Below, in pieces: positions 1 to 13,200 of a stretch of 64,000 bases of DNA. A program made the position numbers and the translations under genes. The DNA is from Calliopsis andreniformis (taxonomy: Eukaryota > Arthropoda > Insecta > Hymenoptera > Andrenidae). The stretch is taken from NCBI RefSeq assembly GCF_051401765.1, contig NC_135071.1, forward strand, positions 11,262,961 through 11,326,960. Direction: 5' to 3'. Position 1 is the stretch's first letter. Each line of letters begins with the position of its first letter. Below the pieces are notes generated by a model, which was not told the DNA's origin, did no database searches, and saw only the letters and a list, made by a program, of their open reading frames with translations.

Positions 1-2420
1 GTTTTCTGGTTTGATATTCAAGTGAGTGATTAAATGACAGTAATAGTTCCCGAAATATTGTTTGTACTAATGAGCTTATAATTTATAATTTGGCCTTTCA
101 TCGTTTGTTATGAATATGAGAGCTTATACTACAATAGAAGCATCTCTATAATTTTCAAGTTTCACTTGCAAAATTGTGTGCCACCTTAATTATTAAATAT
201 TTATCTTATCAATGTCATTCCCTCTACTACAATAAATCACCAGAAATTAATGCTATTTCAATTCGTAATTATATGAACACTCATTGTTCAAATATATGAA
301 GCATAGAAATGTTTTTTACTTGTATGTAAAGTATACAGCAAGCTTCGATAATTATAAAAATTTTTAGCAATGTCCAGTAAATGGTCAGCAAGAGCCATAA
401 CTTCACATCGTCATCTTTGAAGGAAGGTTTAACTTTCTGGAAAACTTCCGTACGTTTCACGTGACCACCTTACTTTTACATCGGCGTAAAATATGAACGA
501 ATTTTCTGCGGCTCTGGTCACGCCAGTATGCTCAACTTTTGTGTCGTACATTTACGTCACCTTCCTCATTCCTCCACTCCAGAACGCGTAACCCAAGCGT
601 CCCTATGGTATTCTTTCATTGCCAAAGTGCAAATCCATTTATCCGAGACTTCTCCGACAATTTTCGACATGTGCTCCACGCGTTTCCATTTCTAATTCGT
701 CACCGCTGCATTCTCCGCAATATCGCGACCAGGCGTTGCCTTATTAAATGTGCACTTCCTTCAATATATTTGTGAAATTTTTATACGTGGGGTGGCAGAT
801 GGACGTTGAACGAGTTGTCCAGAGAAGCAGTATTCTAGCGAAAGTTAGTGACAACTTTTATTTTCAGAATTTCTTTCCTGGGGGAGGGAAATAATAAAGT
901 CCTAGTTTAAAGATTCTAAGTTTAAATATAAATGTTTTAACATTCTGGTATCGACATACGTGTGTATCTGATACCTAGAACTAACTACATCTTTACTATG
1001 AGTATTTTACTTATAGGTCATTATTATAGTCCTTCGGGCTGAGATGAAAATAAGTAACATGTGTGTATTATGAAAACAGAAAACTAAAATGTACCTAGTA
1101 ATTTTCTTTTCAAGTTGGTAGAAAGATTGGTTGTAGAGTAATTAAATTGTGGTCTGACAGAATTAAATAATTTAGGTGTCCATGTGTCAGGTTTCAGTTA
1201 TGTTTAACATTTTAATACCTTTTCGGTTTTTCTAATCATAGCACGTGTCTAATTTGTGGTTGCTGTTTCAATCAACCTTTTTCCACTACCGAAACAAGAA
1301 AGTAATGTCGCGCGTGTGACAAACAAGAAGAAGGAGGAATTGAAGAAGCAATCTTAGTAACGACGTACCAAAGACGCTTATGTATTTCTTTTTTCAACCT
1401 CTTCAATTACATTACATGAATTGCACCGCTACCTATTAGTGGATTGCTTACAAATTGACCTAGTCTGCTGATTCGTACGGAATTTTTAGAAATAGTGGAA
1501 TCATTCAATGCATTTTCATGTTACCACAGCAGTAATTTTAATGTCTATTAATGTCAGCATGAAGAAGGATTGCTTAATTTAATGTATAATGGATTATAAT
1601 TGAATTATTTTTATATTTCATAACGTAATTCTTGTAATGAATTAATTACTTGTGAATTTCATTTGAAACAGTGATAATTATTAGATTATTTCTGAATCAG
1701 AGTAATTATTCCTGACATCGTACTTCAACGATGAAACTGCCACAAATAAAAAATTTTCAAATTATATTTCAATCAGTCTCCATATTAAAAAGTATACTGT
1801 TAAGTAAATTTTAATTGACATCTGTTTTATAATGCTGCAGATAATTATCAAAACAGAAATTTTCTTTTCTTTGCCAACAATTCTTTGAGGATTCTCATGT
1901 GCTTTCGTAGGTGCACGTCATAAATAGATATATGTATACAATGTATAGTTGTGCAGAAATCTAATACCCAATTTTATTAGAAAATTATGGTTTAAAGTAA
2001 TTATATTTTGTTCTAGTTACTATAAAATAAATCTGTACCTGAGAGTTAACGTGACCCAAGTCCTTTTTCATCATTTATCAGGAGAGCCGAAGAATAAATG
2101 CAATTACACATTTCTTGACCTAGCAGTTGAAATAGCTTACACTATTAAATTTTCTTTACTTATAACGTAACTTAACTAAATTCCTGGTGAAGAGAAAGCA
2201 ATAAGATCCTGCAAAAAACTGAATTCTGAAAAAAATAGACTTGAGTTAGTTTGGCTATGAGACACAGGCATCATACACGAATCCTCATCTTTGTTAATTC
2301 CAAGATGAAGATTATTAGAATCATCGACCATCTCTCAAATAACACCAGACCCAAAAATACAAATTGAGCATCCGATCAATCAGAAATAGTCATTCCCTTA
2401 ATATGAAACTTCACTCATTT
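1..2420. other. AT-rich non-coding stretch
   Basis: No open frame here exceeds about 80 codons and none resembles a known protein. The base is AT-rich with many TTTTAA-like runs. The only site I would name is a CACGTGAC E-box at 458-465. A purine-rich stretch lies at about 1320-1350. I see no repeat copy, RNA gene or splice-bounded open frame that stands out. Confidence 0.6.
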
Positions 2421-3120
2421 CGTCACACTCCCAAAATCATTACTTGGACAGTCGTCGGAGGACGTTCGATGAGTGTCATTGGCAAACGCATCTCAAAGCG
2501 TATCGCGGAACGTCGATCACAGGAGATGCGTGGAACGAACTCTCCATGCCTTTCAAACAGCTTAGTTATGCCCGTCTCGATTGTGGATCCACCTTCAGGT
2601 ATCTTGCAACATGCACGTCGCCGATACACACGGCCAAGGGGGTGTGCATAATTTGAAGCATGGGGAGTGTGGCTCGTCCGCTCGAATCCGATTCTGTGGT
2701 CAGCTTATTCAAGCTTTGGCCGCGCAATTGGAGACGGATCGGACGTGCCGGCTGCTGACAAGGAACTCTGATAATAGAGGCGAGCTCAGAGGAACTGGAA
2801 TGTACAGTACACTATGTCTGTTCAGAGGGAAATTCGGTATTGACGTAATTAGACTACATGCTACCAGACGTTCCACATGCCGTGACACTATCCGCCCGAG
2901 GTACACCACCGCTGGGATTTAATACTGGCTAACTCATATCTCGGGGGCAGCCGGCTTGTCCGCAATTTCATCCTTTGAGAATTAAATTAATCATCGATCC
3001 TACGCTCTCTATTATTCTTGCTCCCTTTGCGTTACAGATCGTGCGGCGAGTTCAAGGAATGCCCTGTTCCTACTGTTCCCCTTTCTCTGTTGATAGATTT
3101 CCATGGCGGGGTGTTCATAA
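2421..3120. other. CpG-rich block, no recognised gene
   Basis: The composition changes abruptly to GC-richer and CpG-rich sequence, and several overlapping open frames of 66-113 codons occur on both strands. Overlap on both strands is expected when stop codons become rare, so none is called as a gene. The longest, 2581-2922 on the plus strand, matches no family I know. This is the first of about twenty such blocks and may be a conserved regulatory element. Confidence 0.45.
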
Positions 3121-6100
3121 AATGTCAAAAGGAATGTACTTAGGTAGGAATATGGGTGAGCATTATTATCTGATTAGGAATAATTTTAAGCCACACTACT
3201 TTTCATGAATGATTTTAATTAAAAATTATAGCGATAATTAATGGGACAAGCCTAACGCTATAGAATAAGTATCGATCTTAATTAGAATTAGCTTTTTCAT
3301 GGTAATCTACTGATATTTACTTGAGAATTTCTGGATCCATATGCGATCTAGATTCATAATATCACAATTTGTGCAATATTCTTAATATAATACATACTTT
3401 TACTCTTATACAAAATTTAGTAATATTATAAATATATTTAATAGTAGAAATATTCTAGATAACTAAGAATAGCTTGGTTTCCTCTCTATAATGATTTTCT
3501 ATAGTTGAACACGAGACAAGTGGATTCAGAGTTTGAAGTACAGGAACTGTATCTATCGAGGATCCACTAGAGCATTATTCATGTACACTTACCCAAATTG
3601 TGACTGTGGCATTTTGTGAGAACACTAGTATAGTTATCTGAGCTTTTATAATTTCATCTGAGCAAGTTTTGTAGGAATTAAACCTCCAGCTTAACACAAC
3701 CAAGTCAAGCTTGCTTGTCACAGCTGTAATCATGTAACTGAAAGCATAACAGTGTGAAAAATAAGAAAATATTGGAACTACCAGCATGCTTGTCTCCTAT
3801 AAACTTTACAGAGTCTAAGCATTTCAGCCGTATATTGTAATCTAACAACAATTTCTCTTTGTATCTTACAGCTCTGAACGTCTTCCGGAATTCTAGTTCT
3901 ACTGGAGAAACTTAGGGTAGCAGGATTAGTTGATCTCAAAGGGAAACATCTGCCCGAGAATCTAATTATAGTATAATTCAAATCGTTGCCAGTCTCTGTG
4001 TTAAATCTAGAGTAGGTAACTAACGATACATAAATAACGAGAGTGACGACCTATGTACGCTATTAGCTCTGGGAGAGGAAGAACCTCTGCGTGTCCACGA
4101 TTGGTCGCGATTCAGATCTAACGCCGCTTGGCAGGTCGAGCTCGAAAGTTGTGGAAGTCCGCGAAACGAGAAGTGTTATTGGCAGCAGCTTTTAGCAGGA
4201 CAGTGTCGCTGCATTTAATCACCGTCTGCTGCCATTTTTATGATTTTCCGTCGCCTCGACAGAGTTTGACCTAGTGAACACCATGCTGCACATGAGACTT
4301 CTCCAAACTTTACCTTTCCCAATTTTCGAAGTAACTGGGTCGCTTGGAAAATGTATAAAGAGACTATTTCTGTAAACTCACAACAGATTAAAGATAGCTG
4401 GATCTGTGAGCTCATCCCAGCAAACGTCAGGTCTCCAATATTGCATTCATGATGAGTATCGGGCTTACTATCGCGGGGTATCCCATTATTTTGAAATGGA
4501 GGAACACAGCGTTCCAAATTAAGCAGCCGTCTGAATTAAGGACGTTTCCCTATTCACATAACTAACTATTCCACCTCATCACATGATGCTGACACGTGGA
4601 TAAAGAGAAGTTATAAAAGTTCCAAAGATAAGTCTGAATGTGAAATAACGAAGGATACAGTGTTACGTAGGTTTCGCTCACACTTTTCTGTATTCATCAC
4701 CATAGCCGTAATAAATATTTCACTTAATACAAAATCAGCGGAGAGATTACTCCGAGACTTGGATGGAAACTGACGTTCATCCCTTCAACGTGTCACGTAG
4801 CAAGACGTGTACTGTGAGACAACATAATACATTTTAAACAATATATTCTTAATCGTTCCTCCGTACGTGTATCGTATATTATATGCTCACATAGGTGTTT
4901 GAAGTTGAATTCTCCAAAACGATGGGATACTGAAATAACTAAATTATATTTCTTAACCATTTTGCGGGGGAACGTGAATCCATTAAATTTTCTGACGTAC
5001 TAATTATCTAATCCTTAAATTAGAATTTTGCACCGTGTAGGCAAGTAACGATGCGAGTTTATTAAACTGTAAATGGATCTAAGTTTCAATTAATCTGATT
5101 TCAGAGATTTCAAGAGTTAATTTAGAATTCATCATGCAAGAATCACAGCGTGATGTAGGTTCTCCATTATCATTTCATGAAACTCTGCCGTGGAAACGAT
5201 ATTCCATTATGTTGTAAGCCGATGGTGTAACTTCAAAGCTGCGGTATACAATCCGTTTCGCTTTCGAACCATTTTAAAGAGTGCACTGGAACCGCCAAAA
5301 CCAAATGCACCGCGTAATGTCGATAGCACATCCGAGACTTCGAAAGCTTTCTCTCGTTTACTGCTTGCCTCGAAGAAAAATCATTCTTCCTCGAGCAGGA
5401 CGATCGTCCCGAAATTACCCAGAAAATTGTGCGATTTTTAAAATGGACCATTATACTCGGTGTCCAAGGTGATTTGAGAAACTAGGTTGAGCTGTGTTTT
5501 TCTTTCGAGAGAAGATAAAGAATTTTTCAAACTTTTAACCCAGCAGATAGAGAAACAACGTTACACAAGTAGGTACTGTCTTGATGGGGGAAATGGAGAA
5601 CCTTATGGGCAAACTGTAGGATCTTTGGAAAAATTTGAATTTTCTCACGCAGGTACTGAAATAATGTCTGAGTCTAATATTTCTGTGAAAAGAACTTTAA
5701 CGTTTTAACTAATGCCAGTTTGCTAGAACTAGTCAAATTAAATAGAATGTACATAATAGTTCATACGCTATTAATAAATAAAATTACTCTGTTTTCTATT
5801 TTTAAAAATTTTAAAAATTTGACAACAAGAATACTTTAATTCAAACATGTGAATTATTTGAAAATTCAAAAATTTGAAATTCTTGATTATTCAAAAATGT
5901 TGAATACTTCAAAATGTCCGTAAATGTAATCAAATTAAACGTAAATCCTTTTATTATTAGTCATCTTAAGAGATTATGGTGTATGAATTTCTTCTCCAAA
6001 TAACAGACTTAAAGTTTGTAATTTTAATTAAGGGAAAGACTAGACAAAAATATCAAAAAATGATAAGGTACACGAGGATGTATTAATGCAGACCCAATAT

Positions 6101-6540
6101 CTTCACAAATTACCTATTCTACTGTGTGGACTAAAAGCACAACACATAATGAAGATAAATATCGAAGGATACCATGAATACCAATACTCCACTAAAACTT
6201 AATTGCTCCTTATATTTAAGAGCGTAGTTTCATGAGCAATAACTGAAATCGTAGGACATAACAGCATCCTGAACTATCATCGAATATATGGGACTGCCTA
6301 AGAGTGTAATTGCCAGACCAATTTAAGATAAAAATTGAAACTACTTCAGTGAAATAAATTTTAAGACTTTCTTACCTGAAACTTCAAATTCCAAACAACT
6401 TCTCTTAAACCCCCAGTATTAGCTCACGTTCTCTAATTTTCGCAAAGCACAGCATACTTTATACTTGAAACAACGGAATTCTTATCTTTCCTAAATGGAG
6501 GATTCAAGAGTGTAATAGAAGAAGAATTGATCTAAATGCG
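3121..6540. other. AT-rich non-coding stretch with two intermediate islands
   Basis: Mostly AT-rich with short frames. Intermediate islands lie at about 4040-4560 and 5160-5460. From 5780 to 5920 there is a cluster of TTCAAAA and TTTTTAAAA words of simple-sequence character. A CAG|GTAAG-like donor on the minus strand sits at about 6372-6380, but the open frame leading into it is only about 16 codons, so no exon is called. Confidence 0.5.
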
Positions 6541-7189
6541 CGGTACTTAATGCTCCGGGAAAATATTGCCCCCGAAGCGCGTTTGCTTAATGAATCATCC
6601 TGATTAAACGACGCTGTAAATTCCACCGGCACAAGGATATTTTACAACAGATTTAATTTCTGTTACTGCTCTGTAGAAAGGGCTGCTTTTCGGTAGCTTT
6701 CGTAATGACGCGATACGATAAATTCCGTGAATGCAACTCGCTGGGGAACCTGTTAAAGTCGTTCCCAGTTGCTTCTCGTCATGGAAACCCGAACGAATTT
6801 CCCCGCTAAGGACGAATAAAAGGAGTTTTAACAGTTTCTCGGGCAATAATGAGAGAGCACAATCAATTCCAAGACCCGTCGAGTGTCGGGACGATTGGAA
6901 GCGGTAGCGTATACTGAAGTTGGCGCAATGAAACACTCTGAGATTTATACCTCGAGGTTTCCTTCTAGGCTCTCGCCGATCGGCGAAGTTGTTTTAAGAC
7001 AAAGTTGAATAATCGTCTACAAAAGTTGCATTGGAACGTTTGCTGGAAGCAGTTGGGTATCTGTTAGCATTTCACTTCGATTCTGTTGAAAAGTGTTTGC
7101 AAACGACGCGATGGTTGCTGCTTCAAGACGTCGGTTTCCTGGTTTGAGTAAAGACAGCTTTTAACCAGACTCATTATCAGTTTAGTACG
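6541..7189 (+). promoter_or_regulatory. GC-richer block upstream of a candidate first exon
   Basis: This block is richer in GC and CpG than its flanks and ends directly at the candidate signal-peptide start codon at 7190, so a promoter or 5' UTR role is plausible. An upstream ATG in the short frame at about 7111-7167 encodes a peptide of about 18 residues ending in TAA, which would act as a uORF. A TCAGTT initiator-like word is at 7177-7182, but it is too close to the ATG to be convincing. No TATA box is placed where it would be needed. The role is inferred from position only. Confidence 0.25.
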
Positions 7190-7253
7190 ATGCTCCGATT
7201 TGTAAGTCTTTCGTGGTCACTGCTGTTATTATTTTATTATGTTGACGAAACTT
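7190..7253 (+). CDS. Candidate first coding exon: signal peptide ending at a phase-1 splice donor
   Basis: An ATG at 7190 opens a frame whose first residues are MLRFVSLSWSLLLLFYYVDE. This is a textbook signal-peptide shape: a short basic start, a hydrophobic core with four leucines in a row, then a polar and acidic end. At 7254 the sequence becomes GTAAGTAT, a consensus splice donor, splitting the next codon after its first base (phase 1). Signal-peptide exons of secreted and immunoglobulin-superfamily proteins commonly end in phase 1. A second GTAAGT inside the frame at 7202-7207 could be an alternative donor. Without splicing, the frame stops a few codons later, at TAA 7268-7270. The exon follows a GC-richer block and is followed by long AT-rich DNA, as expected for a first exon with a huge intron. 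I cannot name the gene. A chance match remains possible. Confidence 0.33.
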
Positions 7254-9535
7254 GTAAGTATATTCTATAAGTGCATGTGGAAAATTGCTGAATTTTATGA
7301 CCTATTTTCTCTCGAACCACTGAATCAAATAATCAAAATTTGATTAAATATTATTTAGTATTATTGTATTATTAGAAACCAGCTAGAGAAAAATGGTCAA
7401 AAATAGTAATATAAAAGAATAATGACTTTTGGATATCTTCTGGTTAATGGTTCCATCTTTTTAAATTTTAAATAAATATAGGACAATTATATTTTATATT
7501 TGTGTAGTAAAATATAAACCACGGGCTTCATTATTATTTGTTAATTCTTATTACTCGAAAGAAGTTTTACATATTAGAATAGTATCTATCTATCTTCTAC
7601 TTTATTTTCTACATTAACATCTACATCATTCTCCTATATAACAAAAATAAATTTCACATTCTTTTAGTTTCACGTAAGAATAATGGTATTTAAACACGAC
7701 AATAGCAGAAATTGTTATAGTTAAATTTGATCGTATTTCAAACTGCAAACAATGTTTAAGAACAATGTTTTGTGGTTCATTGTAGAATACTGTAATCAAT
7801 CCTTTTATTTTCTTTTGTATCAAGTACAATTAGTGTAAGCTTTCACTTTTTCGTTGTATCCTCTTTTTACCATGCTCTTTTCCTCTTGTTTAATTAAGCT
7901 TCAACTACTCTACAGCTTTTGTTTGCTTAAAAATAATTAGCAGCCTGTTGTGTTTATCTCTTCGTACCGTCGCTACCTGATATTTACCTTCTTGTTTAAT
8001 TGACTTCGATCGGAGGTTCGATATTTCACTTCCTCCCATGACCTACATAAATTTACTTAACGTTCCCTGGTTGTATCTAGAAGCGACTCAAACTTCGAAG
8101 TCTCATTAAACTGCACGAGTCGTTTTCACGACGATGCTCCGCCAGCTTGCAGCTGCAGCAGCTTGCGGTTTTCTAGTGTATTGAAGATCGGCCTTTGGAT
8201 CACGATAGATTATCGAGTCTACTCTAAGTGTGTTAAGGATTCCAGGAAGATTCGATGGTACCTACATAGCTTGTGTGAATAAGGTTTCATAGAGATAGTT
8301 GTCTGTTTACTCTGCTATCAAACTCTTTCTTTTGGTACAGGAAACTGAGAAACTAAATTAATAGTAGTAGAATATAAAATGATTCGGAAGTTATGTGTAT
8401 ACCAATTGTTTTCCAATCTGTTTATTTTTACACTCGTCAAAAGCTTCAGATCATTAGAACGTAGCCTGAAAATGGCACATCGATATTTCAAAAGTTAGTA
8501 GAACTACGTATACGGGCATTAAACAAAAATAATATCGCATATTCGAACACTGCTATCTATTCCTATGCGAACAAAGCCGATTTGCTTTACTGAATAATAT
8601 ATGGTTACTAAACTTTAAGGTAATATAGATTTTATCATGAACAGCTGAAATAATCTATATTTGTATTAAGTACAAGAAACTCTTGTGTAAAATATGGAAT
8701 CGATTTACAACATTGTTATTGAGAAACTGTTAATAAAATTGGGTGCGTGTTAACACAGTAACATATGGTAGAGTTGAAAGAAGACTGCTTATCTTCTACT
8801 CTTTTCGTCTGCAACAGGAAATTTATATTCAAAAACCTTACTAAAATTGGCACGAAATTGTATCGAAATGTTATAGGATGATTGTATTAATTTTTGTAAA
8901 ACTGTCCTCAGAGTTTTTTCATAATTACCAATGAAAAAAGAAATGTATGTAAAAATTTGTATGTCAATTCTAATGAAACTAGTTACTTGTAGCTAAACAA
9001 GACAGTTGAATATCCCACTTTAATATTACAGTCATTTATATCAGCATATCATTCTTTTTCAATAAATTTAAATAGTATAAAAATTATTATTATAATATAC
9101 ACACAGTCTAGTTTTATAATTGTCGTTTAGTAATAATCTCCCATTTGACTATCATAGTTGGCTAAGTACAACCTTAAACACAATCGGTGCCCCAAGCGTT
9201 TAAATATTAAACAGAATATTCTCAGGACTTTAGTTACGAACAACACAGCTAAATTCCATTAAAATCGTGCACGTGAACTTTGACCATCTAATAACTTAAT
9301 CTTCTTCGCTTGAAGCCAATAATCCAATCAAGTTTTTATGTCCCAGGCTTGGTCATAGTGTAAAGAAATCACTTGGACCATCAATATTGAAACTCTCAGC
9401 CATTCTGGAAGAAATGAGATTGAGCGACAGAGACACTAAAGGATTGGTCGAACCTAGGAGATTACCTTCTGCAACAACCAAATCGATATTTCTTCTTCCA
9501 GAAACTCCCTCTTGAATGATTGCATCACGACTCAT
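7254..9535. other. AT-rich stretch, possible first intron
   Basis: Mostly AT-rich without coding signal. At 8144-8166 a small element carries AGCTTGC twice around the palindrome TGCAGCTGCA, with CAGCTG E-boxes, in a CpG-richer patch at 8080-8230. A minus-strand frame of 60 codons (9353-9535) has a protein-like residue mix and is described among the findings. Nothing else is apparent. Confidence 0.45.
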
Positions 9536-10200
9536 GGGATACCCAATGTTTCTCTATACACCTCGTCGTAATGGCGAGTGTTTCTTCTCGGAACGAGCAA
9601 GTGCTTACTAGCGGTAGCGGGTGCTCGAAATTCGCCTCAGTGGAACGCCTTCGAGGACGAAGTGCGCGAGTGAACTTGGCACCACGAAGACGTAGATCCA
9701 CGAGGAACGAGCCATAATGGCGTCGTAATTGGATTTAGCGTTATAAACTCATGTTAATCGGGTCGAACTCCACTTACCGCTTGACAATCAACCATGTTGA
9801 TGATATGATATGTTCATTAAGCCCCCGTTAAATATTTCTGCTGGGCGTCGATCGATAACACGTAATCGAGACGGTGGCGAAGAAGACGGAGGAGAATCTC
9901 GCGCGAACGTTAATTTAATTGATTCGACGAACGGTTGCTGCCCTAACGAGCTTCCTCGATCTTCCGTTTGCTTTCCGAACGCGACAACTTTTTCTCTCCT
10001 TTCGTCTCTTTTTCCTTCGACGGAGGATTTTCTACGCTGACAGTGAATTTTCCGAGGGATGGAATTTCGGGAAACGAGGGACGAGACTGTTTGAATTCGT
10101 CTTATTCTCAACCGCTTGTTTTCTGCGCTCTAGTTCCACGTGAATGATGATTATGTTGAGCGACGACCAGGAGTATCCGCCGGAACCTATTCAATGTGTT
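9536..10200. other. CpG-rich block with possible minus-strand start codon
   Basis: GC-rich with overlapping open frames on both strands (9520-9717, 9810-10040 and 9919-10143 plus; 9788-10111 minus), none recognised. On the minus strand an ATG in a good insect initiation context (CAACATGG) at 9795-9793 is followed after six codons by GTAAGTGG at 9777-9770. It could therefore be a short first coding exon with the block as its promoter and 5' UTR. Evidence is limited to these two short signals. Confidence 0.3.
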
Positions 10201-13200
10201 TTTCGGCAATTAGGAAAGCGACCTAGATCGCGGTCTTAATTGTGCAAATGTTTGGAATTTGTATTGCGTGGAGCTCATTTGGAGGCAAATTTCTACGTTA
10301 CTGCTATTTTTGAGAATTACAAATTCTAGGAGAATGTTGTTTGACGTATTTGTTATTAAGTTGGGCGGTGGTCTGAAATGAAATATTCCTTGAAAGAAGA
10401 CCAACACTATTTTTGAAATGTAATATTTTTGTAAAATGATGTTCTATTTAGAATGGTAACTTTGGGAACTTCTAGATCTAGATATAGTGGTTCCAAATTA
10501 GTTTGAATACGAAATGAGCACTTATAGAACAGTATTATGTTCAGACTTAGATGATATATAATTGCGTTTTTCATCATGAGTATTTTGAAACCACATAAAG
10601 TTTCTTCTTACGTATCTGTATTTTACTATTTTTATTCTATTTTATTTTTTGGATAACTAATGCGTGCTTTTTTGACATAGGTCATTTATTTTGAATGCTT
10701 GAATTTAGTTTGAAAATTCTTTTTTCAAACTCCTGTCGGTTGGTATTGTAGAAATCTAATACAAAACTTCTACATATAACACATTTATTTGGCTATTCGA
10801 TTATTTCCTGCAACACTATTTTTAAAAACCAGATTTCGTCGCAATGCCCAACGCAAATCTTCTTCCTTCTAAATATCATTAAATAAAATTCGATACACCA
10901 GAGAATTTAATTTTCACTTCGAATTTTAATTCAGGTTTGACAATATCAACTGTCAATTTTATCTTACATTCTCTCATTTCAAAATATTAGCACCTAAGTA
11001 CCCACCCATAAGTATGCCTGCAAACAATACCGAATGAAATTCACTATTCTCCCGGGTTAATTAAATTACAAAAGGGCCAGAGTTCACAGAATATCTAAAG
11101 CGGAACAAACAAAAACCACGGACGTTTTCATAAACCATGTTCACGAGAGAGTCGACCAGCCCGAAATATATCGAGACTGAGTGACTGTTTGGAAACTGTA
11201 AAAACTATACCGAAGGCATTTTAGCAAATATCGTTCGGACAGTTATTTTAATATTTTGAATGGAGTTGAAATCAAATTAGTACCGCGCGAGTGGATACGC
11301 TGGAAATCATTTTCCGCTGTGCCCGACTGGATACATTTTCCAGCGCATATTTCACTTAGCACAGGCAAACGCTCCGGTTGAAGGTTGTAAGTCTTCAACG
11401 TCAGTTCAACTTTTGCACGGACGTACAGCGGTTGCCGACCCCAACGAGACACCCTTTAATTTGTTTTCCCGTAATTGGTTCTTGTTATTTATTCAGCGTC
11501 GGATATCCGATTCCACGTCTTTCATATCCCCTGTCCATTCTTAACACGTAACTGGAACACACATTTTTCGCCACTGTAATACGAACCGCGACCCCCTCAC
11601 CCCAATACTGATTCAAAATCCCATATAGGATACATTTCTGATTGAATTTTCTGCTGCATCGTTGATACTCTATCGACATAAATAAAAATTCAAGTGAGTA
11701 TCGGTATTTACAAAGGGAATTGAAACTCGACACGAGGTAGCCGTTTTATGTTGTGCACTTACTTAACTATTAGATATAAGTGGAAATGACGATGTTGCTG
11801 TCGCTTTAAATATATTGAAATACATTCTTATATTTTCTATAAAAACGTATACTGTGTACACCTACTATTAATAAATATTAGATTATAAGTTTTGTGTAAG
11901 TAATGTTCCTGTTATGAAAGTTTCAATGGGTAAAATTAATATATTGTTGCTTAAAGTTTCTACTGCAGATGTCTAGTTATATCGAATGTGTTAAATTTTG
12001 AAACAAGTTGAAACGAATAGTGCATAAGGGTTAAAGGTTTTCGACCTTTAACCTGAGAAAATTTCCTTTGGAAAGAACTTGGTTACTTTTTGGATCTACA
12101 ACCAAGCTAAGATTTTGCTGTTTTTAATTCATCATTTTAGGACGTCGAGTATATCACAATCTATGTCTTGTAATTCTGTTCAGTGAGTAAAGGTTTCATT
12201 GATTCTACTGTACTCTTTAATAATTTTTGTCACAAGTTACAAAAAAAATAAAAAGTCGTCTCGTCATTAAAGCTTGTTCATTGACTAATCTTGCTGACAC
12301 ACAATCAGAAATCAATTATGTTATATTAATCTTTCATCTCCCACGCTTTTCAGCCGATTAATAATCTCGCCCTTTCAGCTGAAATGCGTTTACTGATCGA
12401 GCGCTTGCTCGCTTAATTACTAATAACATTTTCAGCAGCGCGCATTAATCATTCCTCAGACTAGAGAACAGTAAAAACATTTAAAAATCCTCATCCATTA
12501 ACGTGCATTTTTAACGAATAATATTTTGAAGATTTTCAAGACACTCGCCCCCAATATCTAAAAAAGCGATAATTGATCTTCTCGTGTTCGACACTTTCGG
12601 CGCTCTTAATTAACTCTTTATTAGTTAAAAATGAAGGTTTGGCTTTTCGTAATTTATCGTACTTGAATTTGCACTCCACTGAGAGAATCGATCTAAATTA
12701 TTCAATTTCAACCCTGAACAAGTTAAAGCGGAAACTCTGGCGCTATTCAAAACCAATCGGTTTGAGTAATGATAAAATTAAATTTTTTCTCTCAAATTCG
12801 AAAAGCTATAGTGATTAAGAGGGAAGATTGAATTCTTGGATAGAAGAGCAATAATATTCCATTAATTAAAAACTGATACTACGAAAATTGAAAGATAAGC
12901 AATTCGTTAAGCTTGATTTGAAATCAACATACCTGTAACGCAGACAACTGATTATTTTTGAAAAAATTAAATGCTAACGTTTCCAAGAAAACTATAAATG
13001 ATGATATAATTTTAACAAATTAATAACTTCAATGAAGAATCGCAATTTAAAGGTACATATTTTTAAATAATTGTCTGCTTCTGATTTTAAAGTATTTTAA
13101 CGATTACAGGAGTTTTTGGAATTCGCATCCATTTCTATATTTCATTTCAGCAGCTGCTATTAATCTCCTGTAGGCAAATATACTTTTTCATACTCCGTAG

